Below, in pieces: positions 24,064 through 36,782 of a DNA stretch of 64,000 nt (within the stretch, counting starts at the first letter, position 1; each line of letters starts with the position of its first letter). The stretch comes from Gordionus sp. m RMFG-2023. Taxonomy: Eukaryota > Nematomorpha > Gordioida > Chordodea > Parachordodidae. The stretch lies in contig NC_088775.1 of assembly GCF_954871325.1 (NCBI RefSeq), forward strand, positions 83,739,561 through 83,803,560, given 5' to 3'. A model generated the notes under the pieces. That model was not told the origin of the DNA, searched no databases, and saw only the letters and a list, made by a program, of their open reading frames with translations. The position numbers were made by a program, and so were the translations under genes.

Positions 24064-25385
24064 CCCCTCTTTTCCGAAGTAAAATTCTAGATAAGCTACT
24101 GTAAGTGAATGGGACAGGTCCATTAAGATCTTTTTATTTTTGGGACGAACGTGAGCGGAAAAACGGGGCGTATGATCGCACGTCGTCTTAATGGAGATTT
24201 AAAAACTAGCCACTTCTTATTTTAGATTTTACACACTTGACGAGTCTTAGAGCAAATTGACATGTGCGAAAAGTATTCTTTTTTCTTTTACAAATAATTA
24301 ACCAATATATAATAAATCATGCGAGCTATAATTCCAATACTATTTAAGTGTCACAAACAATACAATATAAAAGATATGATATATATAATATAAAAAATTT
24401 TGGTTCTTAATCAATAGTGATTTATCTGCAAATTTAAACTATTCAGCATCCAAGAATCTAGCTTAATCTCAAACATTACACAATTTTTGGCAGGTCTCCT
24501 TCTTTCGGGAAAACTCTCATATGGCATCTATGTGCTTAGCCATTCTGGCTAAAGGGGAAAGCAACCTTCATTGGGTTTTCTTCAGAGTAAGATATCGTTG
24601 ATTGGATAAAAATTATCGGCCAAATAAGCTTATAGCTCAATATTTTCTTCAAGGCTCCAGCTAATCATTCTACTTATTTACTTTATTGATTTTTTCCATA
24701 TATAGGTTTCTATATTTGGAAGACTGTTACTAATCATTTAATTTAAGAAGCAAGGCATTACTAATTGCTGTTGCGCTAGGATGATGATGAAATAATATTT
24801 TAATTAATATTTTTCTATATTGCTTTGTATATTTTCCATTAACATCAATATTGTAAAAATATAATTATCATCAATATTAATAAATCTTAGTAATAAACTA
24901 TATTTGGATATGTTGATCCAGATAAATCATATCATTTAATAAAAAGGTTCCATAAATAAGCATTCTTCAATCTGAAATTTTTCAGAATCAAATAAACTAT
25001 TTTTTTCCTTTGTTAATTGTCTTTTCACATTTCTTCTTCTTCTCCATTTAATGAAGACTTCCAGGGTTACCTAGATTTCTTCTAATTCTACAATATCAAT
25101 ATCATTAATACTTTTCTCGTCTATACCCATTAAAACTATTTAGAAAATTACAATAACACTAACTGATTGATGATAATGATAAAAAGGCTTAGGAAATATT
25201 TCATTTACATTATTAATTAGAGTATAAATTTTAAAATTATAATATAATATATTTATTTTTTTTGGTATTAAGGTAGATACATCCTTGGGATGCATTATAA
25301 AGGATGGACCATTTTGGGAGATTTTAAGGATGGATTAGTAATGTGTCCAAAAAATATGGGCTTTCCCCATTCATGCCACTGTTTA
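24064..25385. other. No gene seen
   Basis: AT-rich DNA. The span from about 24480 to 24660 is somewhat less AT-rich but shows no long frame or recognisable element. Confidence 0.45.
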
Positions 25386-25405
25386 TTAAATGAATTTATA
25401 CTTAC

Positions 25406-26362
25406 ACATCATTTGAGAATGTGATGCTCTTTTAACATTATATTTAATATCATTGTTTATTTTTGTTCTAATAATTTTTTTGTGGCTATTTGGGTCTTTA
25501 ATAGTCTCATTACAAACATTGTCATTTATTTGTGAAATTTCATTGTTTAATACATGTAAGTTTTTGGTTATATTCATCAAATTATCTATCCTAAAACACA
25601 ATTAAAATCATAATAGCAAGAAAAAATCAACTTTAATAATGTTTTAAGCCTATTTGTCAAGTACCATAATAATATTTCACAAAAATAATAATAGAAGCTG
25701 ATTTCAGATAGGATATCATCATATTGTTTTTTAACATGATAATGATTATCTCTATGCTGGGCATTTAATCTAGTAAATAATTTTGGATTTGATCCCTTTA
25801 ATCTACTATATAAATTAGTTGTGGTCATAATTATTGGGCTATTTTCATTATTTTTTACATTAATGTTTAAATTATTTGATGGAACAATATTATAAGAATA
25901 AGTTTTATGCATTTTAAAAAACATATTTAAATAGGTAACATATGCATCCATCTTAAGGCTGCTAACGTCTTTAATTAACTGTTCATAGGCTTTTTGTAAA
26001 GGCTAATCAACATGCTAATTAATGGTAATTAAATTTAATAAATTACACTTAATATATTTGTATGGCTTTTTTGGCTTGGTCCCAAAAATTTTATCTCAAC
26101 TGATGATAAAAAAGTTGTAGTCAAGATCAACCCTCTCCACAATTTAGCAAGAGTAATTATAAGATCAAATGTTATAATAGAATTCGTAATTTTTCTTGCA
26201 TCTTTTTTGTCTATATCAGCAATTTTTTGGCTAATTTTTTCTTTGGTCTATAGATGATTAATTAAATGTAAAATGTATAATTTTTACTATAATATAATTT
26301 AATTTATCCTTCTCTAAAAGATGTTGAAATAAGGTGTTCAAAATTTTCTTTTTGTGATCCAT
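25406..26362 (-). CDS. Unrecognised four-exon gene
   Basis: Minus-strand exons 26362-26288, 26247-26047, 26002-25665 and 25590-25406 join with matching phases across introns of 40, 44 and 74 bp. The last donor is a perfect GTAAGT, so at least one more exon follows to the left. An ATG starts exon 1 (MDHKKKILNTLFQHLLEKDK). The 266 codons read on through TKEKISQKIADIDKKDARKI, AKLWRGLILTTTFLSSVE, YVTYLNMFFKMHKTYS and LWIDNLMNITKNLHVLNNEI. The protein is Lys/Asn/Ile-rich and mostly predicted helical, with no signal peptide or clear membrane helix and no motif I recognise. The third exon contains an Asn-rich insert. It may be a fast-evolving structural or complex subunit. The gene model is better supported than any function. 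Confidence 0.55.
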
Positions 26363-27291
26363 ATGACTCAAAATAAATCGGCTTTTTATCGTATTTATAT
26401 AGATGGCGTTGTTATCTAAAATATGACGAGTGAGGTTTACAAAGATAATATTTTAAACATTTCAAAATGTTCCTAAGAAGGATAATTTAATAAAATTTAG
26501 ATGACATGAATATGATAAGACCCAATTTTTTTGAAAGTTATTATGTCTTATAATTAATTTTTTTTTTTAAAGTTACCTATATATACAATATCTTGAGTAA
26601 TTTGTAAAAATATGTCCCTAATAATGTTGTATTTGTCAGTTTATAATTGACAGATATAAAGATTGTATGTGTTACAGATTAGTTACAAATTGTGATTACT
26701 TAATCAATTTATATATTATATTAATATTTTACTTTTTCTTTTTATTATTAGTTGTATTTACCGAATTTATATTATTATTTTACAAAATGTTTTACTTGAG
26801 GCTGAAAATTAAATATATTTTTATATATAAATATAGCGTAAAGATTGAAATAAAAAAAGTTACACATATTAGTAAAAGGAAATATTATAAAGTCAATATT
26901 CTACACAGACTAATATACATTCTACAGGTTATTCTCCCTAATACCGACTAATAGTTATACCATAACAATTCTCAGGGCAAGACCTCCCCCCCCCTCGTCA
27001 ATAATATGATTATATTGAATTCTGGAAATCATTTTTTTTTGTTACGCTAAATTTATTGTAAACGCGTCATGTTTAAGATTTATATTATTTAACGCTATCG
27101 AAACACAGTTGATCCTTTACTTAGAGAATTTAATGAATAATGCTAAAACAAGGATAATTATTTTACATAATATTTTAGAAATATCTCATACGTTTTTTTT
27201 ACCTGTTTGCTATATTTTTTTTAAATCGTATCGCATATTTTTTATCATCGCTTCACAAAACATATTTATTAAATTTTATTAGAGCGTTATC
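26363..27291. other. No gene seen
   Basis: AT-rich DNA. A plus-strand frame at 26667-26951 is Ile/Tyr/Phe/Lys-rich and typical of chance frames at this base composition. A C run sits near 26988. The left part should hold the promoter of the minus-strand gene. Confidence 0.45.
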
Positions 27292-27299
27292 ATCATAAG

Positions 27300-27805
27300 C
27301 AGCGTCTACATGAATAGATGTGGGAGGGCAGATACAGTTTGCATCCAATTTTTATTGAGAGGAGGAGGGGGGGGGGGGTAGACACCCTTAAGAGGGGTAG
27401 GATAAATTTACTGGGTGTTTATCTACTACATTTTTAGATGAAATAGGACAAAATATATTGCTGTAAAAATTAATAGTTTTATTATAAACCTATATTATAA
27501 TACAATGATAGGATCATCTACCCTATATATTGCAAACAATCATAGACATTATTTTCCAAATAAAACTTTTTGCTATTCTTTTAAAATTTAAAAGGGTTAG
27601 ATATTTTAAGCAAACTCATGTCCATGTCTGCTATAACAATGCATTCATTGTAAATGAAGAGGTTTTTAATTAAATTCATGTTCTAAAAAATAATTCTTTT
27701 ATATTCACTATATCTTAATAGTTGATATTAGAGCTAAGATAATTTAAGTTAGGGTATGCATGGGTTTTTGAGGGAGGTTTTAAAAATTCTGTCATGTAGA
27801 CGCTG
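27300..27805. mobile_element. MITE family C, copy 1, 506 bp
   Basis: It starts CAGCGTCTACATGA and ends TCATGTAGACGCTG, an exact terminal inverted repeat of 14 bp. Flanks ATCATAAG and ATCATAAT are a near-perfect 8-bp duplication, so it is hAT-type. Internally it matches copy 2 at 30.6-31.2 kb in reverse orientation. A G run lies near 27367. Confidence 0.85.
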
Positions 27806-28389
27806 ATCATAATCCTCATATTTATAAATTATATCTATTTATTGTCTTGATTTTGTAAAAACACCTTAACAATAAATTCACTATTAAAATTTACGGTTAG
27901 ATTTAATAAATTGATTTAAAAATTTTGCCATTTAAATTTATAATAGAGTGGGAAATGTAAATATTTGATAGTGGTGCCCATGATTATAGTGATAAAATTA
28001 AGTTAAATGTATAACAATAGCAACGATTACCAATATATAATCACGCAATCAAAATGAAAAGATAAAAGAATCATATTTTATTGAATGTTATAAAAGAATA
28101 AAACAGGAAAGAGAATAGATGGATAAAGAAAGGGGTGTGGAAGAATGTATAAAGTTTATAATAAATAAATTATAAGGATCTGAAAGGTGAATAAAAGGAA
28201 TTAATATATATTTATAAAAAGTGAAAAAATTTTTGATAATATAATTAAATGAAGATGAATTAGAGATAATTTTCGAAAATATAAAAGAAAATTTTTTTCA
28301 TAGTATTTAAAAAAAAGGTGACGTCCCCGTAATATATTGTTTTAAATAGAATTTACATTAAAATAAAGGAAAAATTGGTATTCGATATG

Positions 28390-28701
28390 GCGCGAGGTTC
28401 GAGTCAGTAAAAATATATTTTATTAACTTTATTGACTAATTTCTTTTTCTTTTGTTAAGGTATTTATACATTTTCTGACATATAAATTAGAATATAAAAA
28501 CGAAATAACATAAAAAAAGTAAAATTAAATCGATAGTTATATAAAGTAAGGTTACGCCGTTTAATAAGTAATATAAATTGAGATTATAAAAACAAAAAGT
28601 TAAGTTGAAAAGATAAATTTGAATTCATAAAATGCAATATAAACATAAATTAGATTACAGAAATATATAGTTGTAATAACGCAACATTCTCCCTCTTCTG
28701 A
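28390..28701 (-). mobile_element. Solo LTR-like sequence with polypurine tract, old
   Basis: On the minus strand, TCAGAAGAGGGAGAA (28701-28687) is a textbook polypurine tract directly followed by TGTTGCGTTATTACAAC, a typical LTR start. Further on come GTATAAATACC (TATA-like) and AATAAAGTTAATAAAA (poly(A) signal-like). No second LTR or coding region is seen, so family and exact end are unknown. Confidence 0.45.
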
Positions 28702-29819
28702 TAATTTCATCGGAGAAGTCATAGAGAGTTTGTTGTTCAAGTGGTTTATAATTTTGGTAATCAAGTTGTATCACATTTCTCAAATTTCATAATTAATCCA
28801 GTCGAATATTGGAATTTGGAATAAATCGGAATATATAATTTGGAATAGTTGATCAAATCAAATATATGAATAATATGCACGAATAAAATTTTGAATTTTG
28901 GAACAATAAAATATATAATAAGGAATGATAATTTATGGAATAAGGAATAAAATTTTAATCCAGAATAAGGAATGATAAATTATAATAATTATTATATTAT
29001 TTTTAAGTTAATCATAGCGTTTTATACTTTTAGCGTTTTATATTTTTTGCGTTTTACATTTTTTAGCATTTCATATTTTATAAGCGTTTAATTTTTCGTG
29101 TTTTAGTGTTTAATTAATTTTTGTTTATTTTCTATCTCCCAGGTTAAAATATGCAAATAATATATTATTCACATTTCCCTCTCTTTAAATAAAATTTTAA
29201 ATTTCACACCCTAATTTTAATTCAAAAAAAAAATTCTTCATGTTTTGAAAATTCACCACATAATTTAAATATATTTTTCTAAAATGAATGTTTTTTTACA
29301 TAACTTTTTGTCTTCAAAGCTTTTAATTTCAAAAACTTTTTATCATATTAAGTATTACTTATAAGGGTTATTTGAATCAATCATGTGATTTAAAAATTAC
29401 ATTTTAACATATTTAAAATTAAGTTTTATCTTCTTGTTTAGGATTTTTAATATTTTTAATTATATTTAAGAATTCATCTTTAGGTTTATGTTAATTTACA
29501 ACAATTGGTCATCATTCAAGAAATCAAAAAATATCAATATTATCCATTATGATTTTACATTTTAGTAATTTTAAAAATTTATAACATGCCTTTATCCTGG
29601 CATAAAATTTTAATTTATAATACTTCTTACGTGGATTAGAATAATAAGTAACCATCATTGGTCTCACAAAATAGAATTCATAACCTATCGTTCAACTTCC
29701 ATATCAGTTCTTCCTAGGTTGTCACATTAGGTTAGGTGCTGGCTATTATATTCCAGTCCAACATCCAGAGCCGGGACACCATAAAGAAAGAAGCTTTTTG
29801 CATGAAAGAACGTACTAAG

Positions 29820-30170
29820 GTTTGATTCTTGGTCATCTCAGTAGTTTAGGTAGTCACAATAGATAAGGTAGTCATAACATCACAATAGATAAGGTAGTCA
29901 TAATAGGTAGTCATCTCCATAGGTTAAGCACAAGGTAGAGTCATAATAGGTAGTCATCTCCATAGGTTAAGCAATCAACACAATAGGTAGTCATAATAAA
30001 TAGAGTCATCTCCATAGGATTAAGCAATCGTCACAATAGGTAGTCATATAAATAGAGTCATCTCAATGGATTAAACAATCATCACAATAGGTAGTCATAT
30101 AAATAGAGTCATCTCAATGGATTAAACAATCGTCATAGATTAGATGGTCATCTCAGCAGATTAGGTAGTC
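29820..30170. repeat. Short tandem repeat array, about 51-bp unit
   Basis: Variants of AATAGGTAGTCATATAAATA followed by GAGTCATCTCAATGGATTAA recur. Two successive units near 30020-30125 are nearly identical at 51 bp, and flanking units are shorter and more diverged. Roughly six to eight partial copies are visible. Confidence 0.65.
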
Positions 30171-30577
30171 ATCTTTTCTAGTCCACCACCCAAAGGGCCA
30201 GAAAGTAAAGATTGGGTTTAAAGGAGTTCATTTTTTTAAATGTTAATTTTTAGAATATTAGTGGTATATAAATAGAAGAGTCATTGTATATAACAGGGTG
30301 TAGTAATACTTTATGTTTTAAGGATTTTTATTTATAATTTTATATTATCTATTTTTATATTGTTTTTTGGCCATAAGTTAACATAATGGAAAATTTATAT
30401 ATTAACTTTCTTTTGGCTAAATAATAATATATACTAAATTGATTTAATATAATTGTTGGAATAATATTCACATGTTTTTTTTATACAATTATCTTTTACC
30501 GAAATATATATACTGACAAATTGTGATAATTATTTTTTTAACTTAAATAAATATATTGAATTCTTGTCTACTACTAT

Positions 30578-31158
30578 CAGCGTCTACATGACAGGATTTT
30601 CACTGGATGCAAAGTCCCTTCAAAAACCTGTGCCTACTTCCCTAAAAATTCTCGCCGTCTTCGGCGGCGGTGTCTCTCTATTATTATTTTCACCTTTTTA
30701 ATTTATTGATACACTTTTCAGAGAATTAGTAAAGGATAACTTAAATTAATCTATCTCTACTACCAACTATCAATATTTTATGAATATAAAGAATTTATTT
30801 TTTAGATAATAAATTCAATTAAAACCTTCATTATTTACAATGAATTAATTATTATGGCATTATGAGCTTGCTAAAATATCTAAACCTTTTAAATTACATT
30901 ACAAAGGATAGCAGAAAGTTTTATTTGGAAAACAATGTGTATGATTGTTTGCAATATATAGATTTGGTCGATGAACTGTATTATAATAATTCTATAATAA
31001 AAGTATTAATTTTTACAGCAATAAATTTTGTCCTATTTGATCTCAAAATTTAATAGATAACCCCCCAAAAAATTTATCATACCCCCATTAAAGCAGCCTA
31101 CCCTCTTAAAAGAATAGGATGCAAACTGTTCCTACCCCTCCCGCTCATGTAGACGCTG
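30578..31158. mobile_element. MITE family C, copy 2, 581 bp
   Basis: Its ends are CAGCGTCTACATGA and TCATGTAGACGCTG, and it is flanked on both sides by the identical octamer ACTACTAT (30570-30577 and 31159-31166). The interior is homologous to copy 1 when reversed. The small plus frame at 30862-31053 is part of this element and not a gene. Confidence 0.88.
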
Positions 31159-31166
31159 ACTACTAT

Positions 31167-33447
31167 CTTAAAAATCCTTTATGGTTTATTTATTTTTACT
31201 TATAAAATTAGGTGGTGTATAAATGAAAGAAGCATTATATATTGTTGTTATTTATTATTAATAGAAGTTATTTGGTATATAAAGAAGGAACCATTTTATA
31301 TTATCGAGAGCATTATACAAGTTGTTTATTAAATAATTAAATATATATTTGAATATATTTTCTGGAAAATAATCACATATTTAAAAAACATACACAGTAA
31401 ATGGATAAAGTTAAGTCATAGGGAAGAAAGACCGCACGAATATTGGGATAGAAATGTTGCTTAATATTTAAATTTTAAGATTATATATACCACTGGGAAA
31501 AATTTTTTTTTGGAGTATAATATTATTGCAGTTGTGCCGTTGAGAATAAATCCGAGACCGTCATGAATAATTTAACTTTATTAATTCAAATAAAAACTAA
31601 CTCCCTTAAAATCTGCCTAAAACTGATATTTTATAGATGAAAATACGATAAATAAAAAATAATTTTTACAAATCCTAATAACATAATTCATTGTGAGTCT
31701 TACAATCCAAAAACAAATCATAGGTTAACAACCCGGATTATTGCGCGTGATAAAATTACATATAATGAATTTACAAAAAAACAAAATATATACCAATTCA
31801 ATAATTTAAAAAAACGCCAATTATGACAAATATGAGAAGAAAAATTTGAAAATTTTGATAATGTTGATGTTAAAAGAGATGAAATGTGGATATAAGAAAC
31901 ATATTCATAATATTTATGTTACAAAAAATAATGAAATACATTTTATGGATGTGGAATATATTGATAATATCGATTGTTATATATTCAAATTTGTACTGTT
32001 ATTTCATTTTTGCTTTTTGACTTACAATTCAACCTTTTACGATTTAACCTTTTATAATTCAACTTTTTACAATTCAATTTTATATAATTTAATTTTTACC
32101 TATTATTACTTTTGTTTTTCGTTTTGATTATATGTATTCTAATTTATATTTTTAGATAATATATATATAGTATGAACATTTTTAAAATTGATATAAATAA
32201 AATATATTTTTGTTTTCGTTTTCTCTACACGTAATATCTCTACATCGATATATATAAAAAAGAAGGATTAAATAAATGAAATAAAAAGATATTATGATCA
32301 TATAAAAGGTATGGCATATCCCATTGAAAGTTAACATCAAAAATAATTAAAGGTAGATGTTTAACACAAGTTAAAGATCGATTGAAAGTTAAGAATGGGT
32401 ATAGTTCAAACAATTTTTAAAATTATTAAATGTTTCATGAATAATATTGTATAATATGTAAGGTAATTAATAAAAAAAATTTTTGATTATATGTTTAAAT
32501 GTGGATTTATATATTGATATATATATAAATATAATAATGGAGGCAGGGAGGAAGCCATTAGATAATAATGGAATATTGTTTATTGGGAGAAAGGCACCCA
32601 TTATTGGAATAAAAAGTCTAACAAAATTGGGATTAGAAAGTCAGCGTTTAATATCTGAAATTTAGGATTATGATTGATAAGGGAGAATTGTTTCATGATA
32701 AAATGTAATAAAGAAAAATAGATTGGGAAATAATTTGACGGAAAAACACATTTTACAGACTGAGTTACTTAAATTTTCTGTCCAATCAACAAAAACAATG
32801 CTGTATTAATGACAACAAGCCTAATATAAAATGATAATTATGACTAACTATCAAATATGTAATGACGAAAACCCAGTATGATAAAAGGATTACCAACTAC
32901 AATAAAACAGCTACCATGGAAATTAAAAGACGAGAATGAAGCCTCTTGGAACAGAAAAAGGAATTTCAAAAAATAAATAATTTTGGTATTTTTTTGGATT
33001 ATATATTTGAATTTATGCAGACATTTACTTAGATTAATTATACTTATGCGTGAATTATAACTTTGCCCTAGAATGGTTTCTAAAAAATGGGGGGGAGGGA
33101 GCGGTTTGTATCTGTCAATTATAATTGTGGATATTGTGTCAATATACATATTTTAGAAAAAGTTATAGTTTTGTTTTGTGGGCTTAGAAATTTCACGTCC
33201 TTTTGTTATGGAAGTTGTCGAAAGCATTTTTAATAAAAATGATTTAATAATTTTGCAATTATGTATAATCGACTTATAAAAATTGAAAATGTTTAAGTAT
33301 TTGATAAATTGAGAAAATTATAATCTATACAAAAGATTTTAATAATATTATCATTGTTTAAAGAAAATTTCATGGGCTATTAATTCTGATTCCTACCTTT
33401 TTTGTGAATCGGTATTCCAAGCATTATTCATAATTATTTCGCATGTT
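31167..33447. other. No gene seen
   Basis: Very AT-rich DNA. Chance frames at 31846-32127 and 32844-33149 have extreme Ile/Phe/Tyr/Asn composition, and the first ends in a simple TTTTA(C/T)AATTCAA repeat. No exon structure is seen. Confidence 0.5.
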
Positions 33448-33667
33448 TAGTGCTTGTGAAAAACCCCAAATTGGGTCAATTTTACGGCCCTATTAAGAAT
33501 TTAGCCAATTATAATATTATGTAAGCCTCAAGATTTGACAAATAGAGGTCTAAAGTTTTCTATCATTTATGAGAAAAATCTCCTGACTAACATAATAATA
33601 TTACGGCTAAAATCTTAATTTCGCCATTTTTAAAAATCGGCCCAAATCGGGCTTTTTAACAACACTA
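33448..33667. mobile_element. MITE family A copy, 220 bp
   Basis: It begins TAGTGCTTGTGAAAAA and ends GGGCTTTTTAACAACACTA. The core retains CCTCAAGATTTG and the TAATATTACGGCTAAAATCT phrase in diverged form. TA lies at each end. Confidence 0.6.
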
Positions 33668-35089
33668 ATAATAGTAGTTAAAAAAAATAGAATAGATTTC
33701 AGTTAACTTCCTAAAAATAGATACTTATATTACACTTATATATTGAGATATAATATCATGAATAGTATAAATATTTTTTTAAATTTGCCAACCCTCAGGG
33801 CAAAATTACCTTATTTTTGAACTCTTGATCTAGATCCATCACCATTTGTTATCCACCCCTATTTGTAATTCGTCTCTCATTTCTGATTCATCGCCATTTG
33901 TTATTCTCAGGCCCCACACTCACGGCTGGAGTCCTTTATAGGGCGAAGCCCTAGCTTTTTCAAATTTGGTGCTGGGCAGCCATATTTATTTAATATTTGT
34001 CTAGTCAGATATTAAATTAAAATACATGCGAATATTAAATTTCCAATTTTTCTATAATGTTAAAGCTTTTCTATTCAATTTTAGTAAAAATTAGAATAGA
34101 TTTTTTAATAAAAAAAACTGTCAGGTTTCGCCTGCCAATTATTTTAAAATATTTACTCACCCATTTAATTTGATTTGTTCGTTTGTCTCCTTATTTATTA
34201 TAATATGTTTTTTAATTAATTTAAACTTATAAAATATACAATATCATAAAATAAGAAAAGTCAATTTTTAATAAATTTAGGCCCGTCCTGATTATTAAGC
34301 CAATCAGAATATTAAAAATCGCCGTCCCATTTTTTAAAAAATACAAAATTAAAATTAATAACTTCTTTCGAATTTTCATTTTTATTTATACCGCTTGAGT
34401 ATATCTATTAAAAGCATATGTTGATTATTTAACAACATTGATTCATGTAATGCATCAAAAGTTTCATATGATAATTTGTGCAAGTAAAAACATGTGCAAA
34501 ACTTATTTTTAAAAAATGAGAATTGCAATCATGAATATTGAATATGGGATGGTTGATTTTGTTCTAAGTTGGATTTAAAGACTAGTTTTATTGATAAGTG
34601 ATTGTATTTGTACTGGTATTTCTTATTTTATTTAATTATATGTTTATTTCTAGGTTTCTCACAATGCTAAATAAAAGTAAAATTAACATAGCCAACATAC
34701 CTTCCAATAATCAAATTTTTACTTAATCTGGCATGGGCTTTTACCTCCTCTTTTATTTCCCATGGGCATTTAAATAAGTAGCTTTGCCTCTTGCGCGCAT
34801 AGGTAACTGCGGCCTGCCTAAAATACGTGGATGGTCCTCTTAATTATTCAATTATTCCAGTCTGATGGGCTTTTCATGAGAGAACCAAGAGTTGCTCTGT
34901 TGTATAGACTCTATTATATATATGGCGTTTAGGGCTAGGCGCTTAATATCACTTATCACGTAAAAACCACTATTCCAATTTTTTTATGATTAACAAAATT
35001 TTATCATTTTTTTCCAAATATTTGTGTACCTTCCCTTCCCCAGTAGACATTTTTATGAGTCGCTGCCGACTGAATTCGCGTATCTAAAC
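33668..35089. other. No gene seen
   Basis: AT-rich DNA. The phrase CCATTTGTTAT recurs at about 33.84-33.91 kb. No exon or element ends are recognised. Confidence 0.4.
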
Positions 35090-35305
35090 TAGTTTTGTTA
35101 AACGGGCTCGATTTGAGCCGATTTTTAGCTAGCTCAATATCTTAGCCATAAAAATATTACGCAAGTCTGAAGATTTTGGCTTTAAGTGGCACAAAGGTTT
35201 AAACATCTATTAGCGAAATCTCGAGGCTCAAACAATATTTTTCTGGCTAAAATATAGAGTAAACCGTTTATAAAAAACGGCTCAAATCGAGGTTTAATAA
35301 CATTA
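35090..35305. mobile_element. MITE family A copy, 216 bp
   Basis: It begins TAGTTTTGTTAAACGGGCTC and ends GAGGTTTAATAACATTA. It has long inverted arms around GGCTCAAATCGAG and the core ATATCTTAGCCATAAAAATA. Confidence 0.7.
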
Positions 35306-36782
35306 ATCTAACAATTACATTGCCATATTTATTAGTAGCACACGCATAATATATATACAATTATATTCAAAAATTGATAGAATTTTGAAAAGATCACAAT
35401 AGTTTTAAAATTAGAGTTTGGAACCTGAGCTAAAAAAGGATTCCGGATTTCAAATATCTTAAAAGAAATCCTGGCTTCATTCCGGAAAAGTTAAAATGAG
35501 GATCTAGGTTTGGTTCCTGGATTTTACCCAGTTTGATTCTTTTCCAAACTCCGGTTAAAATTGATTATATAAATTCAAATTATAAGTATGATATGAAAAG
35601 CGGGATAAAATAAGAAACTTTTAAATTCTTTTTTAAAAATTATTTACTATTTTTTTTATTGAAATTATATTTTTTATATTTGTGCAGTTTACAAAGAGAT
35701 ATGAGTAAGTGGGGAAAAAATCTGTAAAATTGATCTTGAAGGTTAGGGGCCGCTATTAGATTCTTTGTAAACCCTGATAATTCGAAATCGCCCCCTCAAG
35801 TCAATCGGAACTAATTCACACAACCCCAAACTTACCACCCAAGAGGAATCAAATCATTTATGCAGTAGCTTCACCCCGCGTTCGCAGTTAGTGCGAATTC
35901 TTGGCAGAGTATAAAAAAATGAATGTATAAATATTATAATTATATCATATTTTGTATACTTCGCCGCGAATTCGCGCTAACAATGAAAACAGGGTCAGTA
36001 GAGGAGGGGCGCACAGGGGCTCAAACCCCCTAAAAATTTGAAGAGTTTTCTGAAAATTATGGGAAAAAAAATTTTTTTTTTGATCCCCTTGGGGAGAAGT
36101 TCCAAGCAAAATTTTACACAGATTCTGAAAGAAAGATTATTTTTTTCTCAAATAAAATTTTTAAATAACACTTTGTATACTGATTGGCTGTAACTTTACT
36201 GGAGAGTAGTTGACGCACAAAGTCTCAAAGGTCATTTTAAAATTATCAGCAGAAAAAATATTCAGTATTTAAAAGAAAAAAAAATTTGTGCCCCCATGAG
36301 AAGGGGGGGGTGGTGGTTGGGTATGCTAAAGTTACTGCCAAAAAATCAAAAAGTATATTCATTTTTTTTCCTATTCGAAAAAAGATTAATCTAATTATAA
36401 ATTAAAAAATATATAATTAGAAAAACAAGCAAAAAAAATTCTCAGCCTTCCAAAAACGGTATTAGAAAATCCATAAATTTTATTATAAAGAAACTTTTCA
36501 ATGAAATGGTTTTCAAAAAAATATTAATCATTATTTTAATACAAGTTAACTTTAACTGCTATGCATGATAGATAAAGTATTTATTATAATTAGTTCAGAA
36601 ATTTAAAGAAAATCAATGATTCAATATAATTCTTCAATTTCTTTAAGATCCTAAATAATAATATTAATCAATTTATAAGCTAACTCGATTTTGTTTTGAA
36701 CTATAAAACTTGATATATTTTATTCATCAAAGACGATAATAGACATTTTAAATCTAAATTATTTTGTCTAATCAATCGAATC
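35306..36782. other. Intergenic DNA upstream of a receptor gene
   Basis: No frame above chance. At 35413-35550 there is a short palindromic element with ends AGAGTTTGGAACC and TTTTCCAAACTC. The region near 35995-36310 has GGCGCACAGGGGCTCAAACC and a G run, resembling a decayed transposon end. The last few hundred bases should hold the receptor promoter, but I see no clear TATA box. Confidence 0.4.

Noticed and set aside
28380-28405. TGGCGCGAGGTTCGAGTC as a plus-strand primer-binding site
   Set aside because: It does not follow an LTR end in that orientation, and its T-arm part is in the tRNA sense, not the complement.
29820-30170. CRISPR-like array
   Set aside because: The spacing is irregular, the units themselves are contiguous and diverged with no unique spacers, and the DNA is animal nuclear. 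It is a plain tandem repeat.
30862-31053. 63-codon plus-strand frame
   Set aside because: It lies wholly inside the family C MITE, which has no coding capacity. The composition is typical of chance frames.
31846-33149. Three frames of 60-101 codons
   Set aside because: Extreme Ile/Asn/Phe/Tyr content with no splice or motif support.  These are expected by chance in such AT-rich DNA.
35413-35550. Small palindromic element with AGAGTTTGGAA ends
   Set aside because: The arms are short and diverged, only one doubtful relative (52.4 kb) was seen, and no target duplication is visible.
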